Of a stretch of 64,000 bases of DNA, positions 1 to 7,343 are shown in pieces. Each line of letters starts with the position of its first letter. Positions within the stretch are counted from its first letter, which is position 1. Made by a program: the position numbers and the translations under genes. The notes beneath the pieces are model-generated. The model saw only the letters and a list, made by a program, of their open reading frames with translations. It was not told the DNA's origin and did not search any database. Origin of the DNA: Mucilaginibacter pedocola (GTDB lineage Bacteria; Bacteroidota; Bacteroidia; Sphingobacteriales; Sphingobacteriaceae); NCBI RefSeq assembly GCF_002013915.1, contig NZ_MBTF01000039.1, positions 124,001-188,000 on the forward strand, read 5' to 3'.

Positions 1-53
1 CAGCTTTCGACTCCTGACTTTGGACTTGGACTTTAAGACTTCGAACTTAAAAC
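1..53. repeat. Short GACTT-rich intergenic repeat
   Basis: The first 50 bases contain repeated variants of GACTT(T)GGACTT and GACTTCGAACTT. This is non-coding in all frames and looks like a degenerate intergenic repeat. The gene to which it belongs upstream lies outside the window. Confidence 0.3.
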
Positions 54-61
54 TATATTTG
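54..61 (+). promoter_or_regulatory. Candidate -7 promoter element, leaderless position
   Basis: TATATTTG matches the Bacteroidota -7 consensus TAnnTTTG exactly and ends 5 bases before the ATG at 67. No good -33 TTTG lies at the usual 19-21 base spacing (only CTTT at 31-34). If used, transcription would begin at or next to the start codon. Confidence 0.4.
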
Positions 62-66
62 CTACC

Positions 67-627
67 ATGGATCTTCTAAAACACCCCTGGCCTTGGTATG
101 TTGCCGGCCCGCTCATCGGGCTTATTGTGCCTGCCTTGCTGTTACTTGGCAATAAGGCCTTTGGCATATCATCATCGCTAAGGCATATTTGCGCGGCATG
201 CGTGCCTGCCAATATCTCGTTTTTTAAATACGACTGGCGTAAAGAAAGCTGGAACCTGTTCTTTGTAGCAGGTATTGCACTGGGTGGATTCATAGCCGTA
301 AACTATCTATCTACGCCTGCCCCGGTGGCCATTAACCCTGCCACTACTGCTTTGCTGCAAAAACAAGGCATTACCAATTTTAGCGGACTGTTGCCGCAGG
401 ATATTTTCAGCTTCGGGCAATTGCTTACGCTGCGCGGGTTTGTGTTTATGGTTATCGGCGGCTTTTTGGTTGGCTTTGGTACGCGGTATGCCGGAGGCTG
501 CACATCGGGGCATGCTATTATGGGGATATCATCGTTACAATGGCCATCACTGGTGGCTACCTGCTGCTTTATGGCGGGCGGTTTTGTTATGGTTTGGTTT
601 ATACTCCCTTATTTATTGGCTTTATGA
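67..627 (+). CDS. YeeE/YedE family sulfur-compound transporter, first half
   Basis: A 186-residue membrane protein of the YeeE/YedE (DUF395, PmpA-type) family, inferred to import thiosulfate or a related sulfur compound across the inner membrane. The N-terminus starts with the family-typical LLKHPWPWYVAGPL, followed by several hydrophobic segments. The hallmark GFGTRYAGGCTSGHAIMG lies at about residues 137-154 and holds the conserved Cys thought to handle sulfur. The start at 67 fits the family N-terminus. The stop overlaps the start of the next gene (ATGA at 624-627), so the two halves are translationally coupled and should form one transporter. Substrate is inferred from the family. Confidence 0.85.
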   Translation: MDLLKHPWPWYVAGPLIGLIVPALLLLGNKAFGISSSLRHICAACVPANISFFKYDWRKESWNLFFVAGIALGGFIAVNYLSTPAPVAINPATTALLQKQGITNFSGLLPQDIFSFGQLLTLRGFVFMVIGGFLVGFGTRYAGGCTSGHAIMGISSLQWPSLVATCCFMAGGFVMVWFILPYLLAL

Positions 628-1034
628 AGAACCTGAAATTCCTTTTATTGGGGCTGCTGTTCGGCATTACCCTCATCAAATCCGAAGTGGTATCGTGGTT
701 TAGGATACAGGAGATGTTCCGCCTGCAAAGCTTCCACATGTATGGCATTATTGGCAGCGCCATTGTGGTAGCCATGGTTTCGATAATGCTTATCAAACGT
801 TTCAATATCAAAACTATCAGTGGCGAACAAGTGGTTATCCCGCAGAAAACATTTCATTGGGGTAATGTATATGGTGGTTTGCTTTTCGGATTAGGTTGGG
901 GAATAACAGGCGCATGCCCGGGGCCATTGTTCGCGCAGATCGGCGGCGGTTTTTTGGTGGTAAGCGTTACCCTGCTTAGCGCTATTGCGGGAACGTGGGT
1001 TTATGGCTTGGTGAGAGATAAACTTCCCTATTGA
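624..1034 (+). CDS. YeeE/YedE family transporter, second half (DUF6691-like)
   Basis: A 136-residue membrane protein starting MKNLKFLLLGLLFGITL at the ATG that overlaps the previous stop codon. It has about four hydrophobic helices and a second copy of the family signature, GITGACPGPLFAQIGGG near residues 94-110, with one conserved Cys. Proteins of this type pair with the longer YeeE half (PmpA/PmpB arrangement). An open frame continues upstream of 624 but lies inside the first gene and is not expected to be used. Confidence 0.82.
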   Translation: MKNLKFLLLGLLFGITLIKSEVVSWFRIQEMFRLQSFHMYGIIGSAIVVAMVSIMLIKRFNIKTISGEQVVIPQKTFHWGNVYGGLLFGLGWGITGACPGPLFAQIGGGFLVVSVTLLSAIAGTWVYGLVRDKLPY

Positions 1035-1051
1035 TGATCGCTAAACCATAA

Positions 1052-1083
1052 AACGTTCCGCTGGAACGTTATTTTACTCTTTT
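1052..1083 (+). terminator. Probable terminator after the YeeE pair
   Basis: AACGTTCC (1052-1059) and GGAACGTT (1063-1070) form a perfect 8-bp stem with a 3-base loop, followed by a T-rich tract. It sits 18 bases after the stop at 1034. Confidence 0.55.
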
Positions 1084-1143
1084 CACCCTTGCTACCCATA
1101 AAATATCCCGATGGGTTATGGAAGAAAAGGGCTGCGATGCAAA

Positions 1144-1176
1144 ACAAAAAAGCGGGCAAACCAATCGTTTACCCGC
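1144..1176 (-). terminator. Intrinsic terminator of the DUF4890-like gene
   Basis: On the minus strand, GCGGG-T-AAAC pairs with GTTT-G-CCCGC (1152-1176) and is followed by TTTTTTGTTTT. It lies 33 bases downstream of the minus-strand stop at 1209. Confidence 0.75.
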
Positions 1177-1208
1177 CTCTCTTTAACAATGTATCGGCAA
1201 TTAATTTC

Positions 1209-1910
1209 TTAGCCTTGTTTTACAGGGGCTGCCGATGTATCCCTGCGTGCTTTGTGCCTTTCTTTCATTTTAGCTTTCATCTCGGCAAAAGCTTTTTGCT
1301 GATCGGCATTTAATACTGCCTGCAGTTGTTTATCGGTATCTGCTTTCAGCGCTTTAAAGGCTTCGCGGTTGGCTTTGCGGTCGCCGGGGTTTTTAGCTTT
1401 CAGGCTATCTACCTGTGCGGCACGGGCTGCAAATATGGCTTTCACCTTGGTCGATTGATCATCGCTCAGGTTAAGTTTGCTTTTCAGCATGCCGGCCATG
1501 TGGTCGGCGCGTTTGGCTGGATCTTTCATACCACCTTTGCCAAATTTGTGGCCTTTAAACTTGCTTTTCAGCTGAGCTTTAAAGTCGGCATAAGTTTTAT
1601 TTTGCTCCGGTGTAAACACTGCCGCAAGCTCGGTATCTGTTTTTTGCAGTTGGGCTTTAAAAGCTTCGCGATTGGCTTTTTTATCGCCGGTTTTGTTGAC
1701 TTTCAGGCTTTCCATTTGGGTGGCTTGTGCCAGCATAATGGTTTTCACTTTGGCAGATTGCTCTGCGTTCAGGCTCAGCTTTTTCTGTAGCATACCGGTA
1801 ACGCGCTCGGCACGTTGCTCAGGGGTTTTGTGTTGCCTTTGTTTGGTTTGTGCCTGGGCGAATGCATTTATGCCAAGTGCCAGGGTTAACATCAATAGTA
1901 TCTTTTTCAT
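1209..1910 (-). CDS. Exported DUF4890-like (Spy/CpxP-like) protein with internal duplication
   Basis: A 233-residue secreted protein with signal peptide MKKILLMLTLALGINAFAQ. The mature part is Lys/Ala/Gln-rich and helical, made of two tandem copies of a unit of about 90 residues (roughly 30-120 and 127-215). Each copy carries ML.KKL(S/N)L..(D/E)QS.KVK, then GD(K/R)KANREAFKA and a final TD..L.AV....Q. This matches the DUF4890/Spy-like helical proteins of Bacteroidota, assumed to be periplasmic and possibly chaperone-like or metal-binding. Most family members have a single unit. The function is not established. It is probably monocistronic, with its own terminator. Confidence 0.7.
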   Translation of the reverse strand: MKKILLMLTLALGINAFAQAQTKQRQHKTPEQRAERVTGMLQKKLSLNAEQSAKVKTIMLAQATQMESLKVNKTGDKKANREAFKAQLQKTDTELAAVFTPEQNKTYADFKAQLKSKFKGHKFGKGGMKDPAKRADHMAGMLKSKLNLSDDQSTKVKAIFAARAAQVDSLKAKNPGDRKANREAFKALKADTDKQLQAVLNADQQKAFAEMKAKMKERHKARRDTSAAPVKQG

Positions 1911-2217
1911 TGTTTTATCCTTTTTTGGTTATTTGTAAGGATAGACGGGGACTACGGATGATGGTTTAATAGCGAAGTACTTGTATTGGGGTATTACACA
2001 AAGTTGTTACAAAGAGGAGTGCAGGTGAGTTTGCAGAGTTGGCTATTTAACCGCGGAGAACACAGAGGTTACGCGGAGGTTCGCAGAGTTTGTAATAGCG
2101 GCGAAGTTATTTCACGCAAAGACGCAGAGGCGCAAAGGTTTTGAGCGAACACTAATTTTTTGGAGAGGGTTATTCTACAGCGAATTGTTATATTTATCCA
2201 AACCCAAATCACGATCT
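1911..2217. repeat. Intergenic region with two half-palindrome repeats
   Basis: 307 bases without a gene. Bases 2045-2088 carry a TTTAACCGCGGAG...ACAGAGGTTACGCGGAGG repeat arm. Bases 2109-2145 carry a second type, CACGCAAAGACGCAGAGG. Full palindromes of the first type are seen at 6494-6683 and 24646-24754, and of the second at 28441-28581. Confidence 0.6.
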
Positions 2218-2412
2218 ATGAACCTTATCATCGCATACATATTTTACCGAATTGGCCGCAAGAGGGTAATTGGCGGCTTCGATAGTTTTGTATGGGGCTT
2301 GATCATATGGCCCATAGGCATTTTCTTCGTGCTTAATTCACGAAGGCTGGATGATAAGGCGGCCGATGCTTACATGATAGAGCAGTTTGGCCCGAAGCAA
2401 GAAATGCATTAA
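2218..2412 (+). CDS. Small hypothetical membrane protein
   Basis: A 64-residue protein beginning MNLIIAYIFYRIGRKRV. The body has a hydrophobic stretch GLIIWPIGIFFVLNSRR and ends EQFGPKQEMH. I chose the ATG at 2218. An in-frame ATG at 2185 would add 11 residues that look unlike an N-terminus. One or two transmembrane segments are likely. I do not recognise the family. It stands alone between repeats, which lowers confidence that it is expressed. Confidence 0.45.
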   Translation: MNLIIAYIFYRIGRKRVIGGFDSFVWGLIIWPIGIFFVLNSRRLDDKAADAYMIEQFGPKQEMH

Positions 2413-2476
2413 ACCTAAACACCACGATCTGTGCAATTCGAATAATTAAGTGCAATTCGTGTTCACTCCATTAGTG

Positions 2477-2935
2477 TTATATCAGCTTCTTACACTTAGC
2501 TACCATTTCGGCGCCGTCGTATATCAGCAGGTCGCCGTCTTTATCTACCAGGTAATATTCTTCGGGGCGTTCGGCGCTGCGGTATTTGTCACCGTCTTTT
2601 TTTAGTTCCGATGCTGATGGGGTTACCGGCGGAGTATCGTTCAGCTTTAAGTTATTGCCTACAAAGGTGATAGCCTGAATGTAGAATTTATCGCCCGAGC
2701 TGAGGAGTTCATAGGCTATCTGTTCGCCTTTTTCAGATTTAATGGCCTCATCGTGCCAGGCGCCTATCAGCGTACCGGTTTTACCTTTAGTGGTATCGGG
2801 CAGTTCGGTAGCAGCAGCGTTGGTACTGTCGGCTTTTTCTTCTGCCGATTGTTTGGCCTTGTTATCACATGCTGATAATGCTACTACAATTGCTAATACT
2901 AAAAACTTACCGGTGCGGATAATAGGATGATTCAT
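2477..2935 (-). CDS. Small lipoprotein of unknown function
   Basis: A 152-residue lipoprotein with lipobox LSAC (Cys23). A low-complexity acidic/Ala linker follows (about residues 25-50), then a small beta-rich domain containing GTLIGAWHDEAIKSEKG and ending near EMVAKCKKLI. The domain may resemble lipocalin-like Bacteroidota lipoproteins, but I cannot assign it. It stands alone; the neighbouring ECF sigma gene lies further downstream on the same strand, beyond a repeat region. Confidence 0.6.
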   Translation of the reverse strand: MNHPIIRTGKFLVLAIVVALSACDNKAKQSAEEKADSTNAAATELPDTTKGKTGTLIGAWHDEAIKSEKGEQIAYELLSSGDKFYIQAITFVGNNLKLNDTPPVTPSASELKKDGDKYRSAERPEEYYLVDKDGDLLIYDGAEMVAKCKKLI

Positions 2936-2958
2936 AACGATGGCGTACGTGTTTGCGC

Positions 2959-2966
2959 CAAAACTA
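2959..2966 (-). promoter_or_regulatory. Candidate -7 promoter element of the lipoprotein gene
   Basis: On the minus strand TAGTTTTG matches TAnnTTTG and lies 23 bases before the ATG at 2935. No clear -33 element is seen. Confidence 0.35.
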
Positions 2967-2977
2967 CTAAATTATTA

Positions 2978-3070
2978 GCACCGATTGCACCGATAACGGG
3001 AGATTCCACCGATTAACGCCGTTTTCCCTATGGGCACCGATTTCACAGATTTTTATTGATTTCACCGATA
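2978..3070. repeat. Degenerate CACCGAT tandem-like repeats
   Basis: Several copies of (G/T)CACCGAT(T/A) or close variants occur in about 90 bases between the lipoprotein gene and the sigma factor gene. The region is non-coding. Confidence 0.5.
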
Positions 3071-3089
3071 AGATGACGAGAACGAGCTA

Positions 3090-4313
3090 TTAAAGCATAT
3101 CTATCCTTACTTGTATCACCCGCCTATCCGCCTGTGTTTTGGCCAACTTTAGCGCCATGTGCAAATTCTCCAACGCTTTTTGGTTATCAATACCTTTATA
3201 AAGCTCGCCTAAAAGGGTAAAGTAATAAGGGCTGTTGCTCAGCTTTAGTTGTTCGGCTTCGGCAATCGCTATTTCATTGCCCTGTACTTTTGCCAGTGCG
3301 TAGGTACGATTTAGTGCGGCCACCGGAGAATATTCCAGCGCTAACAAATGATTGTACAGGTGCAGTATGTTTTCCCACTTCTCTGCCGTATCAGTTTTAA
3401 TGGTATGCCAGTACGCTATCCCCGCCTCCAGGTGATACCTCGAAAAATGCTCTCCTACTGAAGCCCGGTTCAAATGCATGGCACCCCTGGCTATCAGTTC
3501 ACGGTTCCAAAGGTTTTCGTCCTGGTCGTGGTATAGTATCATTTGCCCATTATCACCTTTGCGTGCCTCAAAACGCGAGGCATGGAAACACATAAGCGCC
3601 AGCAAAGCATTTACCGCGGGCAGGTTGGTGGGCGGATAGTCCAGCAGCATTTGGGCAAGGCGCATGGCTTCCAGGCACAGATCGTTGCGCAGTAACTCGT
3701 TGTTACTTTCCGAATAATAGCCCTCGTTAAATAACAGGTACAATGTAGTAAGTACCGGTTGTAAGCGCTTGGTAATTTCTGCTTCCGGCGGAAATTCAAT
3801 AGCCACATTTTCCGTACGCAGCTTCTCTTTGGCTCGATAAAGTCGTTTATTGATGGTTTCCTTGTTACATAAAAAGGCCGTGGCAATTTCCTCTATCCCA
3901 AAACCGCAAAGGATGCGCAATGCCAGCCCTATCTGTGCCTCTGTCGGTATTACAGGGTGGCATATGGCAAAGAGCATTTGCAGTTGGCTATCGGCAATGT
4001 TTTGCGGCGATAGGTCTATCTCCGGCAAGTAATTATCGGATGTGCCGGACTGTACAAGGGGTGTTATTTTATTTTGGAACAGATCGTTCCTGGCCAGCAC
4101 GTTCTTTGCCTTGTTTTTAGCAACGGTATAAAGCCACGCTGTAGGGTTTTCGGGCAGGCCTTTATAGGTCCAGGTTTCCAGCGCGGCCAAAAAGGTTTCG
4201 CCGGCTATATCTTCGGCAATGCTTACATTCTCTATACCGAACAACTTGCATAGCACCGCCGTGATCTTGCGGAACTCGGTACGGAAAAGATGCGGGATAA
4301 GCTCGTTTTGCAT
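3090..4313 (-). CDS. ECF RNA polymerase sigma factor with C-terminal extension (ECF42/DUF6596 type)
   Basis: A 407-residue sigma factor, about twice the usual ECF length. Region 2 (about residues 10-80) includes ENVSIAEDIAGETFLAALETW and NPTAWLYTVAKNKAKN. Region 4 (about 125-180) includes LRILCGFGIEEIATAFLCNKETINKRLYRAKEKL. The rest is a DUF6596/TPR-like extension with LTTLYLLFNEGYYS and an AALNRTYALA stretch. I start at the ATG at 4313 (MQNELIPHLFRTEFRK); the frame is open 15 codons further but without family similarity. The upstream gene on the same strand encodes a YciI/DGPF-type protein, the standard partner of ECF42 sigma factors. No anti-sigma gene is adjacent, which is normal for this group. 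Its regulon is probably its own operon. Confidence 0.85.
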   Translation of the reverse strand: MQNELIPHLFRTEFRKITAVLCKLFGIENVSIAEDIAGETFLAALETWTYKGLPENPTAWLYTVAKNKAKNVLARNDLFQNKITPLVQSGTSDNYLPEIDLSPQNIADSQLQMLFAICHPVIPTEAQIGLALRILCGFGIEEIATAFLCNKETINKRLYRAKEKLRTENVAIEFPPEAEITKRLQPVLTTLYLLFNEGYYSESNNELLRNDLCLEAMRLAQMLLDYPPTNLPAVNALLALMCFHASRFEARKGDNGQMILYHDQDENLWNRELIARGAMHLNRASVGEHFSRYHLEAGIAYWHTIKTDTAEKWENILHLYNHLLALEYSPVAALNRTYALAKVQGNEIAIAEAEQLKLSNSPYYFTLLGELYKGIDNQKALENLHMALKLAKTQADRRVIQVRIDML

Positions 4314-4329
4314 GGTTGAGGAATTAATA

Positions 4330-4424
4330 ACGTATACCGAACGCTGAATATCGAACAATGAAGTAAAAAGCAGATATCCGCCACTTCATCATTCGATGTT
4401 GGGTATTCATTATTCGATATTCTT
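4330..4424. repeat. Palindromic intergenic repeat between YciI and sigma genes
   Basis: TCGAACAATGAAGT (4351-4364) faces ACTTCATCATTCGA (4383-4396), 13 of 14 bases paired, with outer GAATATCGAA/TTCGATATTC arms. It is non-coding and sits inside the presumed YciI-sigma operon. Confidence 0.6.
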
Positions 4425-4426
4425 AA

Positions 4427-4780
4427 TTAATGCGTACCGTCGTTTTTGGCAATGCGCCTAACCTCTACCGTATTACCTTCGCCCTGCAATACGGGGCAGC
4501 CTTTGGCAAACTCGATGGCTTCTTCCAACGATTCGGCACGGACGGTAATAAAACCGCCGATAGTTTCTTTTATATCGCCGAAGGGCCCGTTGGTTACCAG
4601 GCCGCCGCGGCCTACCACACTTGCACCATCAAATGGTAAACCTGTGCCTCCTACAAATTTATTTTTGACCGCAATGCCGCCTATCCAATCCATAGTTTGT
4701 TTCATCCAGGCCTGCATTTGCTCGGGCGATGCAATTTTGCTGCCGTCTTCGTGCCTCATAATTAATGCGTACTCGTTCAT
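4427..4780 (-). CDS. YciI/DGPF-family protein
   Basis: A 117-residue protein starting MNEYALIMRHEDGSK with the fold of YCII-related (DGPF) proteins. Recognisable parts are FVGGTGLPFDGA, the DGPF-equivalent segment NGPFGDIKETIGGFITVRAESLEEAIEFAKGCP, and the C-terminal VEVRRIA. Such proteins are small ferredoxin-like domains and are encoded next to ECF42 sigma factors. Their biochemical role is unknown. It is upstream of, and on the same strand as, the sigma gene, with a repeat-filled gap of 113 bases. Confidence 0.8.
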   Translation of the reverse strand: MNEYALIMRHEDGSKIASPEQMQAWMKQTMDWIGGIAVKNKFVGGTGLPFDGASVVGRGGLVTNGPFGDIKETIGGFITVRAESLEEAIEFAKGCPVLQGEGNTVEVRRIAKNDGTH

Positions 4781-4883
4781 AGTTTTAAATTTAAATGTTA
4801 TTGAATTAATGTTTATACCTCAATAACAAATGAGTTTTGCCGGATTGGACAATAGAGACTGAAAACTTTAAAAATAAAAATAC

Positions 4884-4907
4884 AAAAAAGGCGGTGTTCC
4901 CACCGCC
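4884..4907 (-). terminator. Intrinsic terminator of the aldo/keto reductase gene
   Basis: GGCGGTG (4890-4896) pairs with CACCGCC (4901-4907). On the minus strand the hairpin is followed by six T and a T-rich tract. It lies about 70 bases after the minus-strand stop at 4975. Confidence 0.8.
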
Positions 4908-4974
4908 GCTATCTAATAGTACTGAATGATAACAGATTCGTGTCATTCGATCCAATTCGTGAAATTAGTGTTCA

Positions 4975-5961
4975 TTAACTTCTATCCACAAACTTTTTAT
5001 TTCCTTCGTTATACCTGTCGCCGGTATCGGGGAATTTCTTCAGCAAGGCTTCTATGCTTGAAAGTGTTTCTGCGTTTAATACCACATCCACACTGCCGGC
5101 ATTCTCCTGCAGGTACTTGCGTTTTTTTGTTCCGGGGATGGGGATAATGTTATCGCCCTGCGCCAGTACCCAAGCAATTGCCAATTGTGCAGGCGAGCAA
5201 CCAACTCCTGCGGCAATATCTGCAAAGCCCTGCGCCAGGCTTTCGTTATTACCGGCATGATCTTGCTGGTAACGCGGCAACGTCTTGCGGAAATCACCTT
5301 CCTTCAGTTCGGACACGTTAAGCGTATTGGTAACCAACCCGCGCGCAAGCGGACTAAAAGGAATGAACGATATACCCAACTCTTTACAAACCGGCAATAT
5401 CTCGGCCTCCACATCGCGCGTGAGCAGTGAGTATTCGCTTTGCAGGGCGGCTATGGGGTGTACGGCATGCGCACGGCGTATACTATTTGCCGATGCTTCC
5501 GAAAGGCCAATGTAACGTACCTTGCCCTCCTTCACCAGGTCGGCCATGGCACCTACCATTTCTTCAACAGGTACATTAGGGTCTATGCGATGAGCGTAGT
5601 ACAGGTCTATCACATCTGTTTGCAGGCGTTTCAGGCTGGCCTCTACAGCGGTTTTCATGTATGCCGGCGAACCATCAAAAGTGCTAAGTTTACCATCGGG
5701 CGTGGCCCTGAAACCGAACTTAGTGGCCAGGAATATTTTTTGGCGATTGGGTTTTAGTACTTCTGCTATCAGCTTTTCGTTAGCTCCGTTGCCGTAAACA
5801 TCGGCTGTATCCCAAAAGTTAACACCCAGTTCAAGCGCCAGGTTCAGCGTAGCTATCGATTCGGCATCGTCGGGCTCGCCGTAAGCATGGCTCATGCCCA
5901 TGCAACCCAAACCCGTTGCCGAAAGCTGCACATCAGTATTTCCTAAATTTCTGTATTTCAT
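4975..5961 (-). CDS. Aldo/keto reductase
   Basis: A 328-residue cytoplasmic NADP(H)-dependent oxidoreductase of the YakC/AKR13-like branch. MKYRNLGNTDVQLSATGLGCMGMSHAYG leads the TIM barrel. The catalytic tetrad is visible: Asp in WDTADVYG with its Tyr, Lys in IFLATKFG and His in LYYAHRID. The cofactor-binding C-terminus has IIPIPGTKKRKYL. The start is the ATG at 5961; the frame is open to 6027 but that part has no family similarity. It is probably monocistronic, with a clear terminator. The natural substrate is unknown. Confidence 0.88.
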   Translation of the reverse strand: MKYRNLGNTDVQLSATGLGCMGMSHAYGEPDDAESIATLNLALELGVNFWDTADVYGNGANEKLIAEVLKPNRQKIFLATKFGFRATPDGKLSTFDGSPAYMKTAVEASLKRLQTDVIDLYYAHRIDPNVPVEEMVGAMADLVKEGKVRYIGLSEASANSIRRAHAVHPIAALQSEYSLLTRDVEAEILPVCKELGISFIPFSPLARGLVTNTLNVSELKEGDFRKTLPRYQQDHAGNNESLAQGFADIAAGVGCSPAQLAIAWVLAQGDNIIPIPGTKKRKYLQENAGSVDVVLNAETLSSIEALLKKFPDTGDRYNEGNKKFVDRS

Positions 5962-6053
5962 GGTATATATAATGTATTTATATAGGGGACGGATATAAAG
6001 GGAGGAATGTTGCGCAATGCCGGGCAAATTACATCCGCATTACTAATTCGAGT

Positions 6054-6434
6054 TCAGGCAGCTTTCTGTACTTTCTTCATGTATACCCAATTCACGGCGA
6101 TAACTACTATCAGTATCACCAGCCCGAAAAATTCACGGCTTTCTTCTATCCAGGGTTTTTCGGCCTTCATGGTTTGTACCATGCTTTCGTGGTTGTGCTC
6201 GGTCACCCAGTCTATAACACCGGTTTTATCAAAAAATAAGTAAATGGCGTAGGCACCATAAACTATTAAACCCAGCAGGTAGGCTTTGGGGTAAAACTTT
6301 TTTTGCGCGGCAAAATAGCAAAGCGCAGCGCTATACAGATAAATAGGCACCCAAATGTAAGGGTCAGGGTCGTTGTATTGCAGGGCAGCAAAAACAATAA
6401 AAAGGAATACAAATACGAGGTTGAAAACTTTCAT
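6054..6434 (-). CDS. TMEM220-like membrane protein
   Basis: A 126-residue integral membrane protein with four predicted helices. The signature LQYNDPDPYIWVPIYLYSAALCYFA near residues 18-42 is that of the transmembrane 220 family. The C-terminal half contains EKPWIEESREFFGLVILIVVIAVNWVYMKK. Function is unknown in the family. Its neighbours suggest no pathway. Confidence 0.75.
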   Translation of the reverse strand: MKVFNLVFVFLFIVFAALQYNDPDPYIWVPIYLYSAALCYFAAQKKFYPKAYLLGLIVYGAYAIYLFFDKTGVIDWVTEHNHESMVQTMKAEKPWIEESREFFGLVILIVVIAVNWVYMKKVQKAA

Positions 6435-6493
6435 GTAATTGGGAGTTGGTTGAAGTAAAGTTGTGAAAAAATAGCTTTATTTTATAGTGGCTA

Positions 6494-6683
6494 TTAACCG
6501 CGGAGTTCGCGGAGGTGCCGCAGAGGTTCACAGAGAGATTTGCACGTGGTTAAAAGGTTTGCAAAATTCAATAAAAACCAAATGTTCAGACTTCCATTAG
6601 CAACTTGGCGCCTTTTCGTGATAAACTTAACAGCTACACAGGCTCTGTGAACCTCCGCGTAACCTCTGTGTTCTCTGCGGTAA
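6494..6683. repeat. Imperfect palindromic element of the ACAGAGG/CGCGGAGG family
   Basis: The left arm starts TTAACCGCGGAG (6494) and the right arm ends CTCTGCGGTAA (6683), with matching CGCGGAGGT and ACAGAG blocks in inverted order. It fills the gap between TMEM220 and the TlpA gene. Another full copy lies at 24646-24754. Confidence 0.65.
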
Positions 6684-6686
6684 AAA

Positions 6687-7268
6687 TCAATTAGCCAGTT
6701 TTCTCAAAAACTCTTCCACCTCCCCGGTATCGTAATTGGCCATGCCTTCGTGCTTAAAGGCCAGTGCACCTGTTTTATCAAATATGAGTGTTGTGGGTAG
6801 TGCACCGCCGTAAAAGGTTTGGGGTACGTTGCCTGTTATCTCGTGCACGGGTAAGCTATATTGGTACTTATTCATAAACGCTGCCGATTTATCCAGTTCC
6901 CCATCGGCATCTGCCATAATAAAAACAATATTGGTATCGGCCTTCAGTTTTTGGTGCAGGTCGTTTATCGATGGCATTTCGGCACGGCAGGGTGGGCACC
7001 AGGTGGCCCAAAAGTTAAGGAACACTACTTTGCCCTTCAATCCGCTTAAGTTGAACGGCTTACCGGCAGCATCGCGAAAGGCAATATCGCTCATCACCGC
7101 TACGGGCTTTTGCTCTGATACATCCGCACGGAAAAACCCTACACCCATTAACCCGCGGATGAGCAGCGCTTTTGCCGAGGGCACAAACACCACCACTAAC
7201 AGTGCTATAATAATGATGGCATTAATAATATTCCCCCTGTTAAAAATGCCCTGCTTTTGATCTGCCAT
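6687..7268 (-). CDS. TlpA-like membrane-anchored thioredoxin
   Basis: A 193-residue protein with an N-terminal membrane anchor (about residues 13-37) and a TlpA/ResA-like thioredoxin domain. The active site is WATWCPPC (Cys91 and Cys94). A GALPTTLIFDK segment supplies the cis-proline loop. It likely reduces or exchanges disulfides in the periplasm, for example in cytochrome or general thiol maintenance, but no partner gene is nearby. The stop codon lies 3 bases beyond a palindromic repeat. Confidence 0.85.
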   Translation of the reverse strand: MADQKQGIFNRGNIINAIIIIALLVVVFVPSAKALLIRGLMGVGFFRADVSEQKPVAVMSDIAFRDAAGKPFNLSGLKGKVVFLNFWATWCPPCRAEMPSINDLHQKLKADTNIVFIMADADGELDKSAAFMNKYQYSLPVHEITGNVPQTFYGGALPTTLIFDKTGALAFKHEGMANYDTGEVEEFLRKLAN

Positions 7269-7343
7269 GGCTGCTAAGTTACGGCGCGAATTTTATTTAT
7301 ACATGCCCTTATGGTATTAGCGCATATTAATTAAATTAGTGCA

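Noticed and set aside
1326..1790. Open frame on the plus strand opposite the DUF4890-like gene
   Set aside because: Its hydrophobic, Phe-rich translation mirrors the Lys/Ala-rich gene on the other strand; no family similarity.
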